In this document: positions 32,878-40,926 of the stretch, one piece after another
Position numbering within the stretch: the first letter of the stretch is position 1
Layout of the letters: each line of letters opens with the position of its first letter
From: G965230065 sp965230065
GTDB lineage: Bacteria > Bacteroidota > Bacteroidia > Cytophagales > Cyclobacteriaceae
Reading direction: 5' to 3'
Assembly: GCA_965230065.1 (NCBI GenBank)
Contig: OZ245942.1
Coordinates: 3,038,001-3,102,000, forward strand
Length of the DNA stretch: 64,000 bases
Notes under the pieces: generated by a model
Seen by the model: only the letters and a program-made list of their open reading frames with translations
What the model was told of the DNA's origin: nothing
Databases searched by the model: none
Translations under genes and position numbers: made by a program

Positions 32878-34296
32878 ATGAGTGCAAAAACATTATTTGA
32901 CAAGATCTGGGACAGCCACGTGGTAAACAGTATAGAAAACGGCCCGGATGTACTGTACATCGACCGCCATTTCATTCACGAAGTTACCAGCCCGCAGGCA
33001 TTTGCCGGGCTTGATAAGCGTGGTATTAAAGTACGCAGACCCAAGCAAACCATTGCTACGGCCGACCACAACGTGCCTACCAAAGACCAGCATTTGCCCA
33101 TCAAAGAATCCTTATCAAGGCTTCAGGTAAACAAGCTGACGGAAAACTGTGCCAACCACGGTGTGGAGCTTTATGGTTTGGGTCATCCCTACCAGGGTAT
33201 TGTACACGTGCTCGGGCCAGAGTTGGGCATCACCCTCCCCGGCATGACCATCGTGTGTGGCGACAGCCATACTTCTACCCACGGGGCATTTGGCAACATC
33301 GCTTTCGGTATTGGTACCAGCGAGGTAGAGCAGGTACTGTCTACCCAGTGTATTTTGCAGACCAAGCCCAAGAAAATGAAAATTGAAATCAATGGGGAAT
33401 TGCAGAAAGGCGTGGTTTCCAAAGATGTCATTCTCTACATCATTTCCCAGATTTCGGCCAGTGGTGGCACAGGGTATTTTGTAGAGTTTGCGGGCTCTAC
33501 CATCCGCAACCTTTCTATGGAAGCCCGCATGACCATTTGCAACATGAGCATTGAAATGGGTGCCCGTGGCGGTATGATTGCCCCGGACGAAACCACTTTT
33601 GAATACATCAAAGGCCGTGAGTTTGCCCCCAAGGGAGAAAAATTTGACAAACTGGTAGACTACTGGCGCACCCTCCCCAGCGATGAGGGCGCGGAATATG
33701 ATCTGGTGTACACATACGATGCCGCGGACATTACGCCCATGATTACTTATGGGACCAATCCGGGCATGGGTGTAAAAATTATCGGTAACGTGCCAACCGA
33801 AAATGAGGTAGAAGAAAGCGAAAGAAAGTCTTTCCTGAAATCTTTGGAGTATATGGGCTTAGAACCTGGTATGCCGATGAAAGGAAAGAAAATAGATTAT
33901 GTATTCATCGGAAGCTGTACCAACTCCCGCATAGAAGACCTGCGCATGGTGGCCGATATGGTAAAAGGGAAGAAAAAAGCACCCGATGTAACGGTATGGG
34001 TGATTCCTGGTTCCAAGCAGGTGGAGCAGCAAGCCAAAGAAGAAGGTTTGCACCAGCTGCTGGAAGAAGTAGGTTTTGAGTTCCGCCAGCCCGGTTGCTC
34101 GGCTTGTTTGGGTATGAACGAAGATAAAATTCCGGCGGGTAAATATTGCGTTTCTACCTCTAACCGGAATTTTGAAGGCCGTCAGGGGCCTGGCGCACGC
34201 ACATTTCTTGTGAGTCCGCTTACTGCTGCTGCTGCCGCCATCACCGGCCACGTAACCGATGTACGTGAAATACTGGAAGAACCTGAATTGGTTTAA
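32878..34296 (+). CDS. leuC: 3-isopropylmalate dehydratase large subunit
   Basis: The 472-residue aconitase-family protein forms the [4Fe-4S] catalytic subunit with LeuD and isomerises 2- to 3-isopropylmalate. Cluster ligands are visible in FIGSCTNSRIEDLR and RQPGCSACLGMN; the substrate loops ATADHNVPT and VCGDSHTSTHGAFG are intact. Length is normal for bacterial LeuC (about 465-475). Starts at ATG 32878 after a 100-base gap with a hairpin. Confidence 0.98.
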   Translation: MSAKTLFDKIWDSHVVNSIENGPDVLYIDRHFIHEVTSPQAFAGLDKRGIKVRRPKQTIATADHNVPTKDQHLPIKESLSRLQVNKLTENCANHGVELYGLGHPYQGIVHVLGPELGITLPGMTIVCGDSHTSTHGAFGNIAFGIGTSEVEQVLSTQCILQTKPKKMKIEINGELQKGVVSKDVILYIISQISASGGTGYFVEFAGSTIRNLSMEARMTICNMSIEMGARGGMIAPDETTFEYIKGREFAPKGEKFDKLVDYWRTLPSDEGAEYDLVYTYDAADITPMITYGTNPGMGVKIIGNVPTENEVEESERKSFLKSLEYMGLEPGMPMKGKKIDYVFIGSCTNSRIEDLRMVADMVKGKKKAPDVTVWVIPGSKQVEQQAKEEGLHQLLEEVGFEFRQPGCSACLGMNEDKIPAGKYCVSTSNRNFEGRQGPGARTFLVSPLTAAAAAITGHVTDVREILEEPELV

Positions 34297-34316
34297 ATAA
34301 ATTAAAAAATACTGTC

Positions 34317-34349
34317 CCCGCATTTGTTGCCCCAGTGGAACTGCGGGGC
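34317..34349. repeat. Hairpin element in the leuC-leuD gap
   Basis: CCCCGCA (34317-34323) pairs with TGCGGGG (34343-34349). The stretch up to about 34400 resembles the hairpin region at 12288-12365. It interrupts an otherwise co-directional pair that is often tightly coupled elsewhere. Confidence 0.5.
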
Positions 34350-34412
34350 CTCCTAATTAAGAAACGAAATTCCGTTCATTCACGAAGGGATGCGGCAATA
34401 AATATTAAAAAA

Positions 34413-35012
34413 ATGGACAAATTCACAACATTAAAATCAACCATCGTACCTGTGCCCATGCAAAATGTGGATACAGACCAAATCATTCCGGCCCGTTTTC
34501 TGAAAGCCACTACCCGGGAAGGCTTTGGCGATAACCTGTTTCGCGACTGGCGGTACGACAAAGACAATAACCCTAAGCCAGATTTTATTTTAAACCAGCC
34601 CGATGTGAAAGGGGAAATTCTGGTTGCAGGCAAAAACTTTGGCAGTGGTTCCAGCCGTGAGCATGCTGCCTGGGCCATTTATGACCATGGCTTCAAGGTA
34701 GTTGTTTCCAGCTTCTTTGCTGATATTTTTAAGAACAACGCGCTCAACAACGGCTTGTTGCCCGTGCAGGTATCTGAACCGTTTTTACAGGAAATTTTCA
34801 AGCAATACGAGGAAAATAGTGATGTGCAAGTTGAGGTAAACTTATCTGAGCAAACCATCACCATAGTAAGTACCGGGCAAAGCGAGAGTTTTGACATCAA
34901 TTCTTACAAAAAATATTGCCTTGAAAATGGCTACGATGATATTGACTATCTGTTCAGCCAAAAAGAAGAAATAGAAAAATACGAAAAAGAAGAATCTGTT
35001 TACCAACTTTAA
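34413..35012 (+). CDS. leuD: 3-isopropylmalate dehydratase small subunit
   Basis: The ATG at 34413 (MDKFTTLKSTIVPVPMQNVDTDQIIPARF) gives 199 residues, normal for LeuD; an earlier in-frame start at 34335 would run through the hairpin element. It carries the swivelling-domain signature NVDTDQIIPARFLK and GSGSSREHAAWAI. The C-terminal tail is slightly extended and acidic. Partner of LeuC. Confidence 0.97.
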   Translation: MDKFTTLKSTIVPVPMQNVDTDQIIPARFLKATTREGFGDNLFRDWRYDKDNNPKPDFILNQPDVKGEILVAGKNFGSGSSREHAAWAIYDHGFKVVVSSFFADIFKNNALNNGLLPVQVSEPFLQEIFKQYEENSDVQVEVNLSEQTITIVSTGQSESFDINSYKKYCLENGYDDIDYLFSQKEEIEKYEKEESVYQL

Positions 35013-35041
35013 TTACCTAATACTCAACTGATTACAGTCTC

Positions 35042-36124
35042 ATGAAGAAAAAAATAGCCGTTTTAGCCGGGGATGGTATTGGCCCCGAAGTAACCAAACA
35101 AGCCCTCAAAGTACTCAGGGCCATTGAAAAAGCCTATGGTCATGAATTTGAATTTGAGCCAGGTCTGGTAGGTGCTGCAGCCATTGACGAAACCGGTGAC
35201 CCTTTTCCGGAAGAAACTGAAAAGCTCTGCAAGAAATCAGACGCCGTACTTTTTGGTGCCATTGGTGACCCAAAATACGACAATGACCCGCAAGCCAAGG
35301 TACGTCCCGAACAAGGCTTACTTGCCATGCGCAAAAAGCTGGGTTTGTTTGGCAACGTGCGTCCTGTACGTAGTTACGATACCATCAGCCATATTTCTCC
35401 TTTAAAAGAGAAAATCATCAAAGATGTTGATTTTGTGGTATTCCGTGAACTGACAGGCGGTATTTACTTTGGCGAACCCCGGGGACGTAGTGAAGACGGA
35501 AAAACAGCTTTTGATACCTGTATATATACCGAAGCTGAAATTAAGCGTATTACCAAGCTGGCTTTTGAGGCCGCTGCACTGCGTGGAAAAAAAGTGACCC
35601 TGGTAGACAAAGCCAACGTACTGGCCACTTCCCGCCTTTGGAGAGAAACCGTGCAGGAATACAGCCGTCAGTTCCCTGACATTAAGCTGGACTATATGTT
35701 TATTGATAGTGCTGCCATGAAACTTATCCAGAACCCCGGTTATTTTGATGTGGTGGTTACCGAAAATATGTTTGGTGATATTTTGACTGATGCCGCTTCT
35801 GTAATTACGGGTTCTTTGGGCATGTTGCCTTCAGCTTCATTGGGAGAAGACATTGGATTGTACGAACCTATTCACGGTTCTTACCCCGAGGTGGCCGGAC
35901 AAATGCGGGCCAACCCCATGGCTTCCATTCTTTCTGCGGCCATGTTGCTTCGGTATTCTTTCAAACTGATTGAAGAAAGCGACGCCATCAAAGAAGCCGT
36001 TAATATAGCCTTGCAAGAAGGTTTTGTAACAGAAGACCTGAATGCCGATAAATCGTATTCTACAGAAGAAGTAGGTGATAAAATTGCCTCTTTGGTTTGG
36101 TCACAAAGGAAAATTCACGCTTAA
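35042..36124 (+). CDS. leuB: 3-isopropylmalate dehydrogenase
   Basis: The 360-residue protein oxidises and decarboxylates 3-isopropylmalate with NAD. It contains LAGDGIGPEVT, the substrate Arg loop (RPEQGLLAMRKKLGLFGNVRPV), VRELTGGIYFGEPRG, and GSLGMLPSASLGEDIGLYEPIHGSYPEVAG. Length is typical. It lies 29 bases after leuD and ends with a hairpin before the ilv promoter. Confidence 0.98.
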   Translation: MKKKIAVLAGDGIGPEVTKQALKVLRAIEKAYGHEFEFEPGLVGAAAIDETGDPFPEETEKLCKKSDAVLFGAIGDPKYDNDPQAKVRPEQGLLAMRKKLGLFGNVRPVRSYDTISHISPLKEKIIKDVDFVVFRELTGGIYFGEPRGRSEDGKTAFDTCIYTEAEIKRITKLAFEAAALRGKKVTLVDKANVLATSRLWRETVQEYSRQFPDIKLDYMFIDSAAMKLIQNPGYFDVVVTENMFGDILTDAASVITGSLGMLPSASLGEDIGLYEPIHGSYPEVAGQMRANPMASILSAAMLLRYSFKLIEESDAIKEAVNIALQEGFVTEDLNADKSYSTEEVGDKIASLVWSQRKIHA

Positions 36125-36132
36125 AACAAGCA

Positions 36133-36164
36133 CAATTGGCGGGAAGAAAAAACTTCTCGCCATT
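36133..36164 (+). terminator. Hairpin after leuB
   Basis: CAAT(T)GGCGGGAAG (36133-36146) pairs with CTTCTCGCCATTG (36153-36165) with one bulge and one G-U pair across a loop of six A. It lies 8 bases after the leuB stop. The following T run is interrupted, so termination may be partial. It separates the leu transcript from the ilv promoter. Confidence 0.65.
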
Positions 36165-36167
36165 GTA

Positions 36168-36199
36168 TTTGTATCATAAATATTTAATAGATATGTTTG
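36168..36199 (+). promoter_or_regulatory. Consensus Bacteroidota promoter of the ilv genes
   Basis: TTTG (36168-36171), 20 bases, then TATGTTTG (36192-36199) match the known Bacteroidota -33 TTTG and -7 TAnnTTTG elements without a mismatch. Transcription would start near 36204, about 14 bases before the leader-peptide ATG. Confidence 0.75.
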
Positions 36200-36217
36200 C
36201 GATTCAAAACAAGACGC

Positions 36218-36283
36218 ATGATGTTATTAGTTTCTCTTCTTGCCGTAGTGATTATCGTGGTGGTTTCGCCAACAACGGGGTGA
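36218..36283 (+). CDS. Branched-chain amino-acid leader peptide (attenuation)
   Basis: A 21-codon ORF begins with ATG ATG TTA TTA GTT and encodes MMLLVSLLAVVIIVVV followed by SPTTG and TGA. Twelve of 21 residues are Leu, Val or Ile, with two Thr at the end, the same character as enterobacterial ilv leader peptides (which contain similar V/I/L runs). It begins about 14 bases after the predicted start of transcription. Its stop codon is inside the antiterminator arm of the attenuator downstream. Translation speed over the Leu/Val/Ile codons would report charging of the three tRNAs. The other-frame ORF from 36193 starts before the predicted transcript start and has no such bias. Confidence 0.82.
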   Translation: MMLLVSLLAVVIIVVVSPTTG

Positions 36284-36345
36284 GAAAGGGATACTATTGC
36301 AATATTTAAAGGCTCTTCTCACTCTGGGAAGGGCTTTTTTGTTTT
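36280..36345 (+). terminator. Transcription attenuator: mutually exclusive hairpins before ilvD
   Basis: Terminator: GCTCTTC (36312-36318) pairs with GAAGGGC (36328-36334), one G-U pair, 9-base loop, followed by TTTTTTG and TTTT. Antiterminator: GTGAGAA (36280-36286) pairs with TTCTCAC (36316-36322), extendable by three pairs past a single bulge; it uses the loop and the 3' part of the terminator's left arm, so the two cannot coexist. The leader stop codon (36281-36283) lies in the antiterminator arm. A ribosome finishing the leader masks that arm and lets the terminator form; a ribosome stalled at Val/Ile/Leu codons frees it. Confidence 0.75.
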
Positions 36346-36404
36346 ATATGCAATCAAACCTGCTAATTGTTTATTGAATCTTTACAAACTGTTAATTGAA
36401 AACA

Positions 36405-38084
36405 ATGTCGTCAAAACTCAACAAGTACAGCGCTACCCTCACGCAGGATGAAACCCTCCCTGCCGCCCAGGCCATGCTCTATGGCGTAGGTTTAAAAGAA
36501 GAAGATTTTTCAAAGCCACAGGTTGGTATCGTAAGCACATGGTACGAAGGCAATACCTGCAACATGCACCTGAACGTACTGGCCGAGGCAGTAAAGAAAT
36601 CGGTTAACGAAAAAGAACTCGTAGGGCTGATGTTCAATACCATCGGTGTGAGTGATGGCATGTCTATGGGCACAGCCGGCATGTCTTATTCACTGCCTTC
36701 CCGCGACCTCATTGCAGACTCTATAGAAACCGTGGTAGGTGCCCAGTGGTATGATGCCGTCGTGGCCATTCCCGGTTGTGATAAAAACATGCCCGGTGCC
36801 ATGATTGCCCTCGGAAGACTCAACCGCCCTGCAATTTTGGTATACGGTGGTACTATCAGCCCCGGAAAATACAAAGGGGAAGACCTCAATATCGTTTCCG
36901 CTTTTGAGGCTTTGGGCAAAAAAATATCGGGTGATATAACACCAGAAGATTTTAAAGGAGTCATTCGCAATGCATGTCCGAGTGCTGGTGCTTGTGGAGG
37001 GATGTATACTGCCAATACCATTGCTTCGGCCATTGAAACCATGGGCATGAGCTTGCCTTACAGTTCTTCCAATCCGGCCAACAGTCCGCAAAAGAAAGAA
37101 GAATTGGACAAAGTAGGTGCCGCTATGCTTAATTTGCTTGAAAAAGACCTCAAGCCCCGCGACATCATGACCCGGAAGGCATTTGAAAACGCCATAACGG
37201 TTGTGATGGCACTGGGTGGCTCTACCAATGCTGTTTTGCACCTCATTGCCATGGCAAAAGCTGTAGGCCTTGAGATTACGATTAAAGATTTTCAAGAAAT
37301 CAGTGACCGTACACCTTTCATTGCTGACCTGAAGCCTAGTGGCAAATACCTGATGGAAGATTTGCACGAAATCGGAGGGATTCCTGCCGTGCTAAAACTC
37401 TTATTGAAAGAAGGATATATACATGGCGATTGCCTCACCGTAACGGGCAAAACCCTGGCCGAAAACCTGGAAGAATTGCCGGGCTTGTCTGAGGGGCAGA
37501 AAATCATCTACCCTGTTTCCAATCCTATCAAACCCAGCGGGCATTTACAGATTTTGTATGGAAACCTGGCCCCGGAAGGTTCAGTAGCAAAAATTACGGG
37601 CAAAGAAGGGGAGATGTTTGAAGGTACGGCCCGTGTATTTGAAAGTGAAGATGATGCCAACAAGGCCATTGTAGATAAAAAAATACAGGCAGGCGATGTG
37701 GTCGTCATCCGGTACGAAGGCCCCAAAGGTGGCCCCGGCATGCGCGAAATGCTAAAACCCACCTCTGCCATCATGGGCCTGGGTTTGGGCAACAATGTAG
37801 CCCTCATTACCGACGGACGCTTTTCTGGCGGCACACACGGTTTTGTGGTAGGCCACATTACGCCCGAAGCTTTCGTAGGTGGTAACATTGCTCTTTTGAA
37901 AGACGGTGACCCCATCACCATTGATGTGAAAAACAATGCCATCAATGTAGACATTACCGATGAGGAACTGGCACAAAGAAGAAATCAGTGGCAACAGCCA
38001 GCCCCCAAAGCGAAAAGCGGAATTCTATACAAATACATGAAATCAGTAACCTCCGCTTCAGAAGGATGTGTTACGGATGTGTAG
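36405..38084 (+). CDS. ilvD: Dihydroxy-acid dehydratase
   Basis: From the ATG at 36405 (MSSKLNKYSATLTQDETLPAAQAMLYGVG) the enzyme has 559 residues, normal for IlvD. It dehydrates 2,3-dihydroxy acids to the 2-oxo precursors of valine and isoleucine. Iron-sulfur ligand Cys residues appear in NTCNMH, AIPGCDKNMPG and CPSAGACGGMYTANT; the C-terminal TDGRFSGGTHGFVVGHI is intact. An upstream TTG at 36396 is not needed. Expression is likely controlled by the attenuator just upstream. Confidence 0.98.
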   Translation: MSSKLNKYSATLTQDETLPAAQAMLYGVGLKEEDFSKPQVGIVSTWYEGNTCNMHLNVLAEAVKKSVNEKELVGLMFNTIGVSDGMSMGTAGMSYSLPSRDLIADSIETVVGAQWYDAVVAIPGCDKNMPGAMIALGRLNRPAILVYGGTISPGKYKGEDLNIVSAFEALGKKISGDITPEDFKGVIRNACPSAGACGGMYTANTIASAIETMGMSLPYSSSNPANSPQKKEELDKVGAAMLNLLEKDLKPRDIMTRKAFENAITVVMALGGSTNAVLHLIAMAKAVGLEITIKDFQEISDRTPFIADLKPSGKYLMEDLHEIGGIPAVLKLLLKEGYIHGDCLTVTGKTLAENLEELPGLSEGQKIIYPVSNPIKPSGHLQILYGNLAPEGSVAKITGKEGEMFEGTARVFESEDDANKAIVDKKIQAGDVVVIRYEGPKGGPGMREMLKPTSAIMGLGLGNNVALITDGRFSGGTHGFVVGHITPEAFVGGNIALLKDGDPITIDVKNNAINVDITDEELAQRRNQWQQPAPKAKSGILYKYMKSVTSASEGCVTDV

Positions 38085-38117
38085 CGATATAGTAAAATAG
38101 ACAGTTTATGAGTTTTT

Positions 38118-38190
38118 TAGTCCACAGTCATATTGTCGATAGTTCACAGTTCAACAGTAAAAAAACTGTGGACTAGCGACTATGGACTAG
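38118..38190. repeat. Inverted repeat of the 'TAGTCCACAG' class
   Basis: TAGTCCACAG near 38118-38127 faces CTGTGGACTA near 38166-38175, with a further TATGGACTAG copy at 38181-38190. It has the same sequence character as 16879-16945. It sits between ilvD and ilvB. Confidence 0.6.
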
Positions 38191-38249
38191 CAACCTGCAA
38201 ACTTCCTTTTACTCAATAATTTAAAAAGACACGATTAACATTTAAGAAT

Positions 38250-40025
38250 ATGGCAACTGCATCAACACGTGATAAAAAAGCCAATGCAAAGATTCTTGCT
38301 GAGGACCCTACCCAAACCACCAAACCGGAACAAAAAGCGGTGAATGGTTCGGAGGCCGTCATCCTTTCTTTGCTGGCAGAAGGAGTGGACACCATTTTTG
38401 GGTATCCGGGCGGGGCCATCATGCCCATTTATGATGCTTTGTACCACTACCGCGACCAAATCAATCATATTCTTGTAAGGCACGAACAAGGGGCGGCACA
38501 TGCTGCGGAAGGTTATGCCCAACTGGCCGGAAAACCAGGCGTATGTTTTGCTACTTCCGGCCCTGGTGCTACCAATCTTGTAACAGGTATAGCCGATGCC
38601 ATGCTGGATTCTGTACCCATTGTTTGTGTTACCGGACAGGTGGCCGAACCGATGCTGGGCACGGATGCTTTTCAGGAAACCGATGTAATGAGTTTGGCCA
38701 TGCCCATCACAAAATGGTGCTACCAGGTGGCCGATCCTGACGAAATTCCTTTGATTATGGCCAAGGCATTTTATATTGCCCGCTCTGGAAGGCCGGGGCC
38801 CGTATTGGTAGATATTACCAAAGATGCTCAAATTAAGATGTGTGAAAAACCTTTCCAATATGAGTATCGCAGGCAAATTAAAGGGTACAAGCCAGCCGGA
38901 CAGCCCAGGGATAAAGATTTGCAAAAGGCAGCTGAGCTAATCAATAATGCCAAAAAGCCATTTATGTTTGTAGGGCATGGTATTTTGATTTCTAAGGCTC
39001 AGGAAGAAGTAAAAGAGTTTGCTGAGAAAACCGGAACGCCGGTAGCCAGCACTTTGCTGGGGCTTTCAGCCTTTCCTTCTGACCACCCACAGTATGTGGG
39101 TATGCTGGGCATGCATGGCAATTTCGGGCCTAATAAACTGACCAACCAGGCCGATGTAATCATCGCGGTAGGGATGCGGTTTGACGACCGGGTAACGGGC
39201 GATTTGAGCACGTATGCCAAAAATGCCGAAGTAATCCATATTGATATTGACCAGGCTGAAATTGGTAAAAATGTAATACCTGCCGTAGGCATGATTGCCG
39301 ATGCCAAGCAGGCATTGCAGGCATTGCTTCCATTATTAAAGAAAAACGAGCACCCCGATTGGAAAGCCCGGTTTGATGCTTTTTATGAAGAAGAGTACGA
39401 AAAGGTCATCAAACATGACTTTACTGTAAAAGAAGACAGTATTAAAATGGGGGAGGTTATTCGGATGCTTTCTGAAAAAACCAAAGGGGAAGCCGTGGTT
39501 GTGGCCGATGTAGGGCAACACCAGATGGCAGCCGCCCGCTACTCCAAATTTGCACAAACCGATAGCTGGCTTACTTCGGGCGGACTGGGTACGATGGGTT
39601 ATGCACTGCCTTCAGCTATGGGGGCCAAGGTAGCTGCCCCTGATCGGCAGGTAGTTGCTATTATCGGTGATGGGTGTTTTCAAATGACCATTCAGGAGTT
39701 GGGCACCATCGCACAAAGCAAAATTCCAGTAAAAGCTATTGTATTGAACAACAGTTACCTGGGCATGGTACGGCAGTGGCAGCAGTTGTTTTTTGATACC
39801 CGCTACTCTTTCGTAAATATGACCAACCCAGATTTCATTGCCGTAACCAAAGGCTTTGGGGTAGAAGCAGAACGGGTTTCGCATTATGATGAACTGAGTG
39901 AAGGTCTGGATAAACTGCTCAAATCTGAAGAGGCATTCGTACTGGAAGTAGTGGTAGAAAAAGAAGCCAATATCTTTCCCATGGTTCCGGCGGGTAGTAG
40001 TGTGGATGCTATTAGGTTGGAGTAG
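38250..40025 (+). CDS. ilvB: Acetolactate synthase large (catalytic) subunit
   Basis: The 591-residue ThDP enzyme condenses pyruvate with pyruvate or 2-oxobutyrate. It has a non-conserved N-terminal extension (about 1-35), then VDTIFGYPGGAIMPIYDALY, the catalytic Glu in VRHEQGAAHAAEGYAQ, and a C-terminal ThDP/Mg motif GDGCFQMTIQELGTIAQSKIPVKAIVLNNSYLGMVRQWQ. Its regulatory subunit IlvN is encoded about 900 bases downstream, after an inserted methyltransferase gene. Confidence 0.97.
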   Translation: MATASTRDKKANAKILAEDPTQTTKPEQKAVNGSEAVILSLLAEGVDTIFGYPGGAIMPIYDALYHYRDQINHILVRHEQGAAHAAEGYAQLAGKPGVCFATSGPGATNLVTGIADAMLDSVPIVCVTGQVAEPMLGTDAFQETDVMSLAMPITKWCYQVADPDEIPLIMAKAFYIARSGRPGPVLVDITKDAQIKMCEKPFQYEYRRQIKGYKPAGQPRDKDLQKAAELINNAKKPFMFVGHGILISKAQEEVKEFAEKTGTPVASTLLGLSAFPSDHPQYVGMLGMHGNFGPNKLTNQADVIIAVGMRFDDRVTGDLSTYAKNAEVIHIDIDQAEIGKNVIPAVGMIADAKQALQALLPLLKKNEHPDWKARFDAFYEEEYEKVIKHDFTVKEDSIKMGEVIRMLSEKTKGEAVVVADVGQHQMAAARYSKFAQTDSWLTSGGLGTMGYALPSAMGAKVAAPDRQVVAIIGDGCFQMTIQELGTIAQSKIPVKAIVLNNSYLGMVRQWQQLFFDTRYSFVNMTNPDFIAVTKGFGVEAERVSHYDELSEGLDKLLKSEEAFVLEVVVEKEANIFPMVPAGSSVDAIRLE

Positions 40026-40030
40026 ATGTA

Positions 40031-40257
40031 AACCGAAACTGCAGTTTCGGCTACAACTCCCCTTCACCCCTGGTCTGTGGCACACAGGCCGGAAATAAGT
40101 GGAATCGGGCTGTGCGACACAGTCCTCGGTATCAACGAAATAATATAATTGGTAAGGCGGTTCACCGAACCGCCCTACAGGTACCTGACGAAATAGCAAT
40201 GGCTTCGGTCCCGGCGGGGATCGGATGGCCGAAGCCACCGCATCCGATTCGTCTTAC
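40031..40257 (-). repeat. Cluster of REP-like hairpins (GTAG-stem-loop-TTTAC)
   Basis: On the minus strand three elements follow the pattern GTAG or GTAA, hairpin, then a TTAC-like end. (i) 40030-40054, stem CCGAAACTG/CAGTTTCGG. (ii) 40152-40178, stem GGCGGTTC/GAACCGCC with a 3-base loop. (iii) 40187-40257, outer stem GACGAA/TTCGTC enclosing GGCTTCGGTCCCGGCGGGGA and its partner CCGAAGCC. Between them, at 40071-40090, is a 'CTGTGGCACACAG' copy. Element (ii) recurs at 46407-46431 and element (iii) at 50733-50791. Confidence 0.75.
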
Positions 40258-40267
40258 ATAATAAAAA

Positions 40268-40846
40268 ATGACAGAAGAAATCAGACAGGCGTATCCTGAA
40301 AAGTATCATAGCATTGATAAGGCAACAATAGAAGCCGGATTTTCCATGGCATCTGATGTATTGACCTGTTCACTGTTAAAAACGCTGGCAGGTACCAAAC
40401 CATCTGGTAAGTTTCTTGAACTGGGCACAGGCACGGGATTGTCTACAGCCTGGATGTTGGATGGTATGGATGCTTCTTCTGAACTGGTTTCTATTGACAA
40501 TGAAGAAAAGTATTTAAATATTGCCCGGAAGCATTTAGAGACAGACGAAAGGCTTAGCCTGATTTGTACAGACGGGCATGCCTGGATTGAAGCGCATAAA
40601 AAACAAAAATTTGATTATATCTTTGCCGATGCCTGGCCCGGTAAATATTTTCTGTTAGAAGAGACATTGGGCATGCTCAACAAGGGAGGGCTGTACATCA
40701 TTGATGACATGCTGCCCCAACCCAACTGGCCGGAAGGGCATGAAGAAAAAGCAATAAAGCTGGCTGAAGATTTAGAAAAAAGAAGTGACATAACGATGAC
40801 TAAGCAAAGCTGGGCAACCGGCATCATCATCGCAACGAAAAAGTAA
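40268..40846 (+). CDS. Class I SAM-dependent methyltransferase, O-methyltransferase-like
   Basis: The 192-residue protein has a SAM-binding glycine loop (FLELGTGTGLSTAWMLDGM), an acidic residue after the second strand (SIDNEEKYLNIARKHL), FDYIFADAWPGKYFLLEETLGMLNKGGLYIIDDMLPQPNWPEG and a C-terminal IIIATKK. The order fits the O-methyltransferase 3/24 type. The substrate is unknown; nothing ties it to branched-chain synthesis except position. It lies between ilvB and ilvN, enclosed by repeat elements on both sides, as if inserted into the operon. Confidence 0.88.
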   Translation: MTEEIRQAYPEKYHSIDKATIEAGFSMASDVLTCSLLKTLAGTKPSGKFLELGTGTGLSTAWMLDGMDASSELVSIDNEEKYLNIARKHLETDERLSLICTDGHAWIEAHKKQKFDYIFADAWPGKYFLLEETLGMLNKGGLYIIDDMLPQPNWPEGHEEKAIKLAEDLEKRSDITMTKQSWATGIIIATKK

Positions 40847-40853
40847 GTATAAG

Positions 40854-40909
40854 CCGGAAGACAGAAGACCGGAGACGGAAGTTATTTAACTTCGGTCTTC
40901 CGTCTTCGG
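40854..40909. repeat. Inverted repeat of the 'CGGAAGACGGAAG' class
   Basis: The arms 40854-40883 and 40888-40909 (AACTTCGGTCTTCCGTCTTC) pair imperfectly; an A run follows. It sits in the 80-base gap before ilvN. A simpler relative lies at 42665-42697. Confidence 0.6.
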
Positions 40910-40926
40910 ACTAAAAAAAAAGAATC

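Noticed and set aside
36097..36309. 70-codon ORF across the leuB-ilvD gap
   Set aside because: It starts inside leuB and its downstream part overlaps the leader peptide in another frame; the predicted transcript start and residue bias favour the short leader instead.
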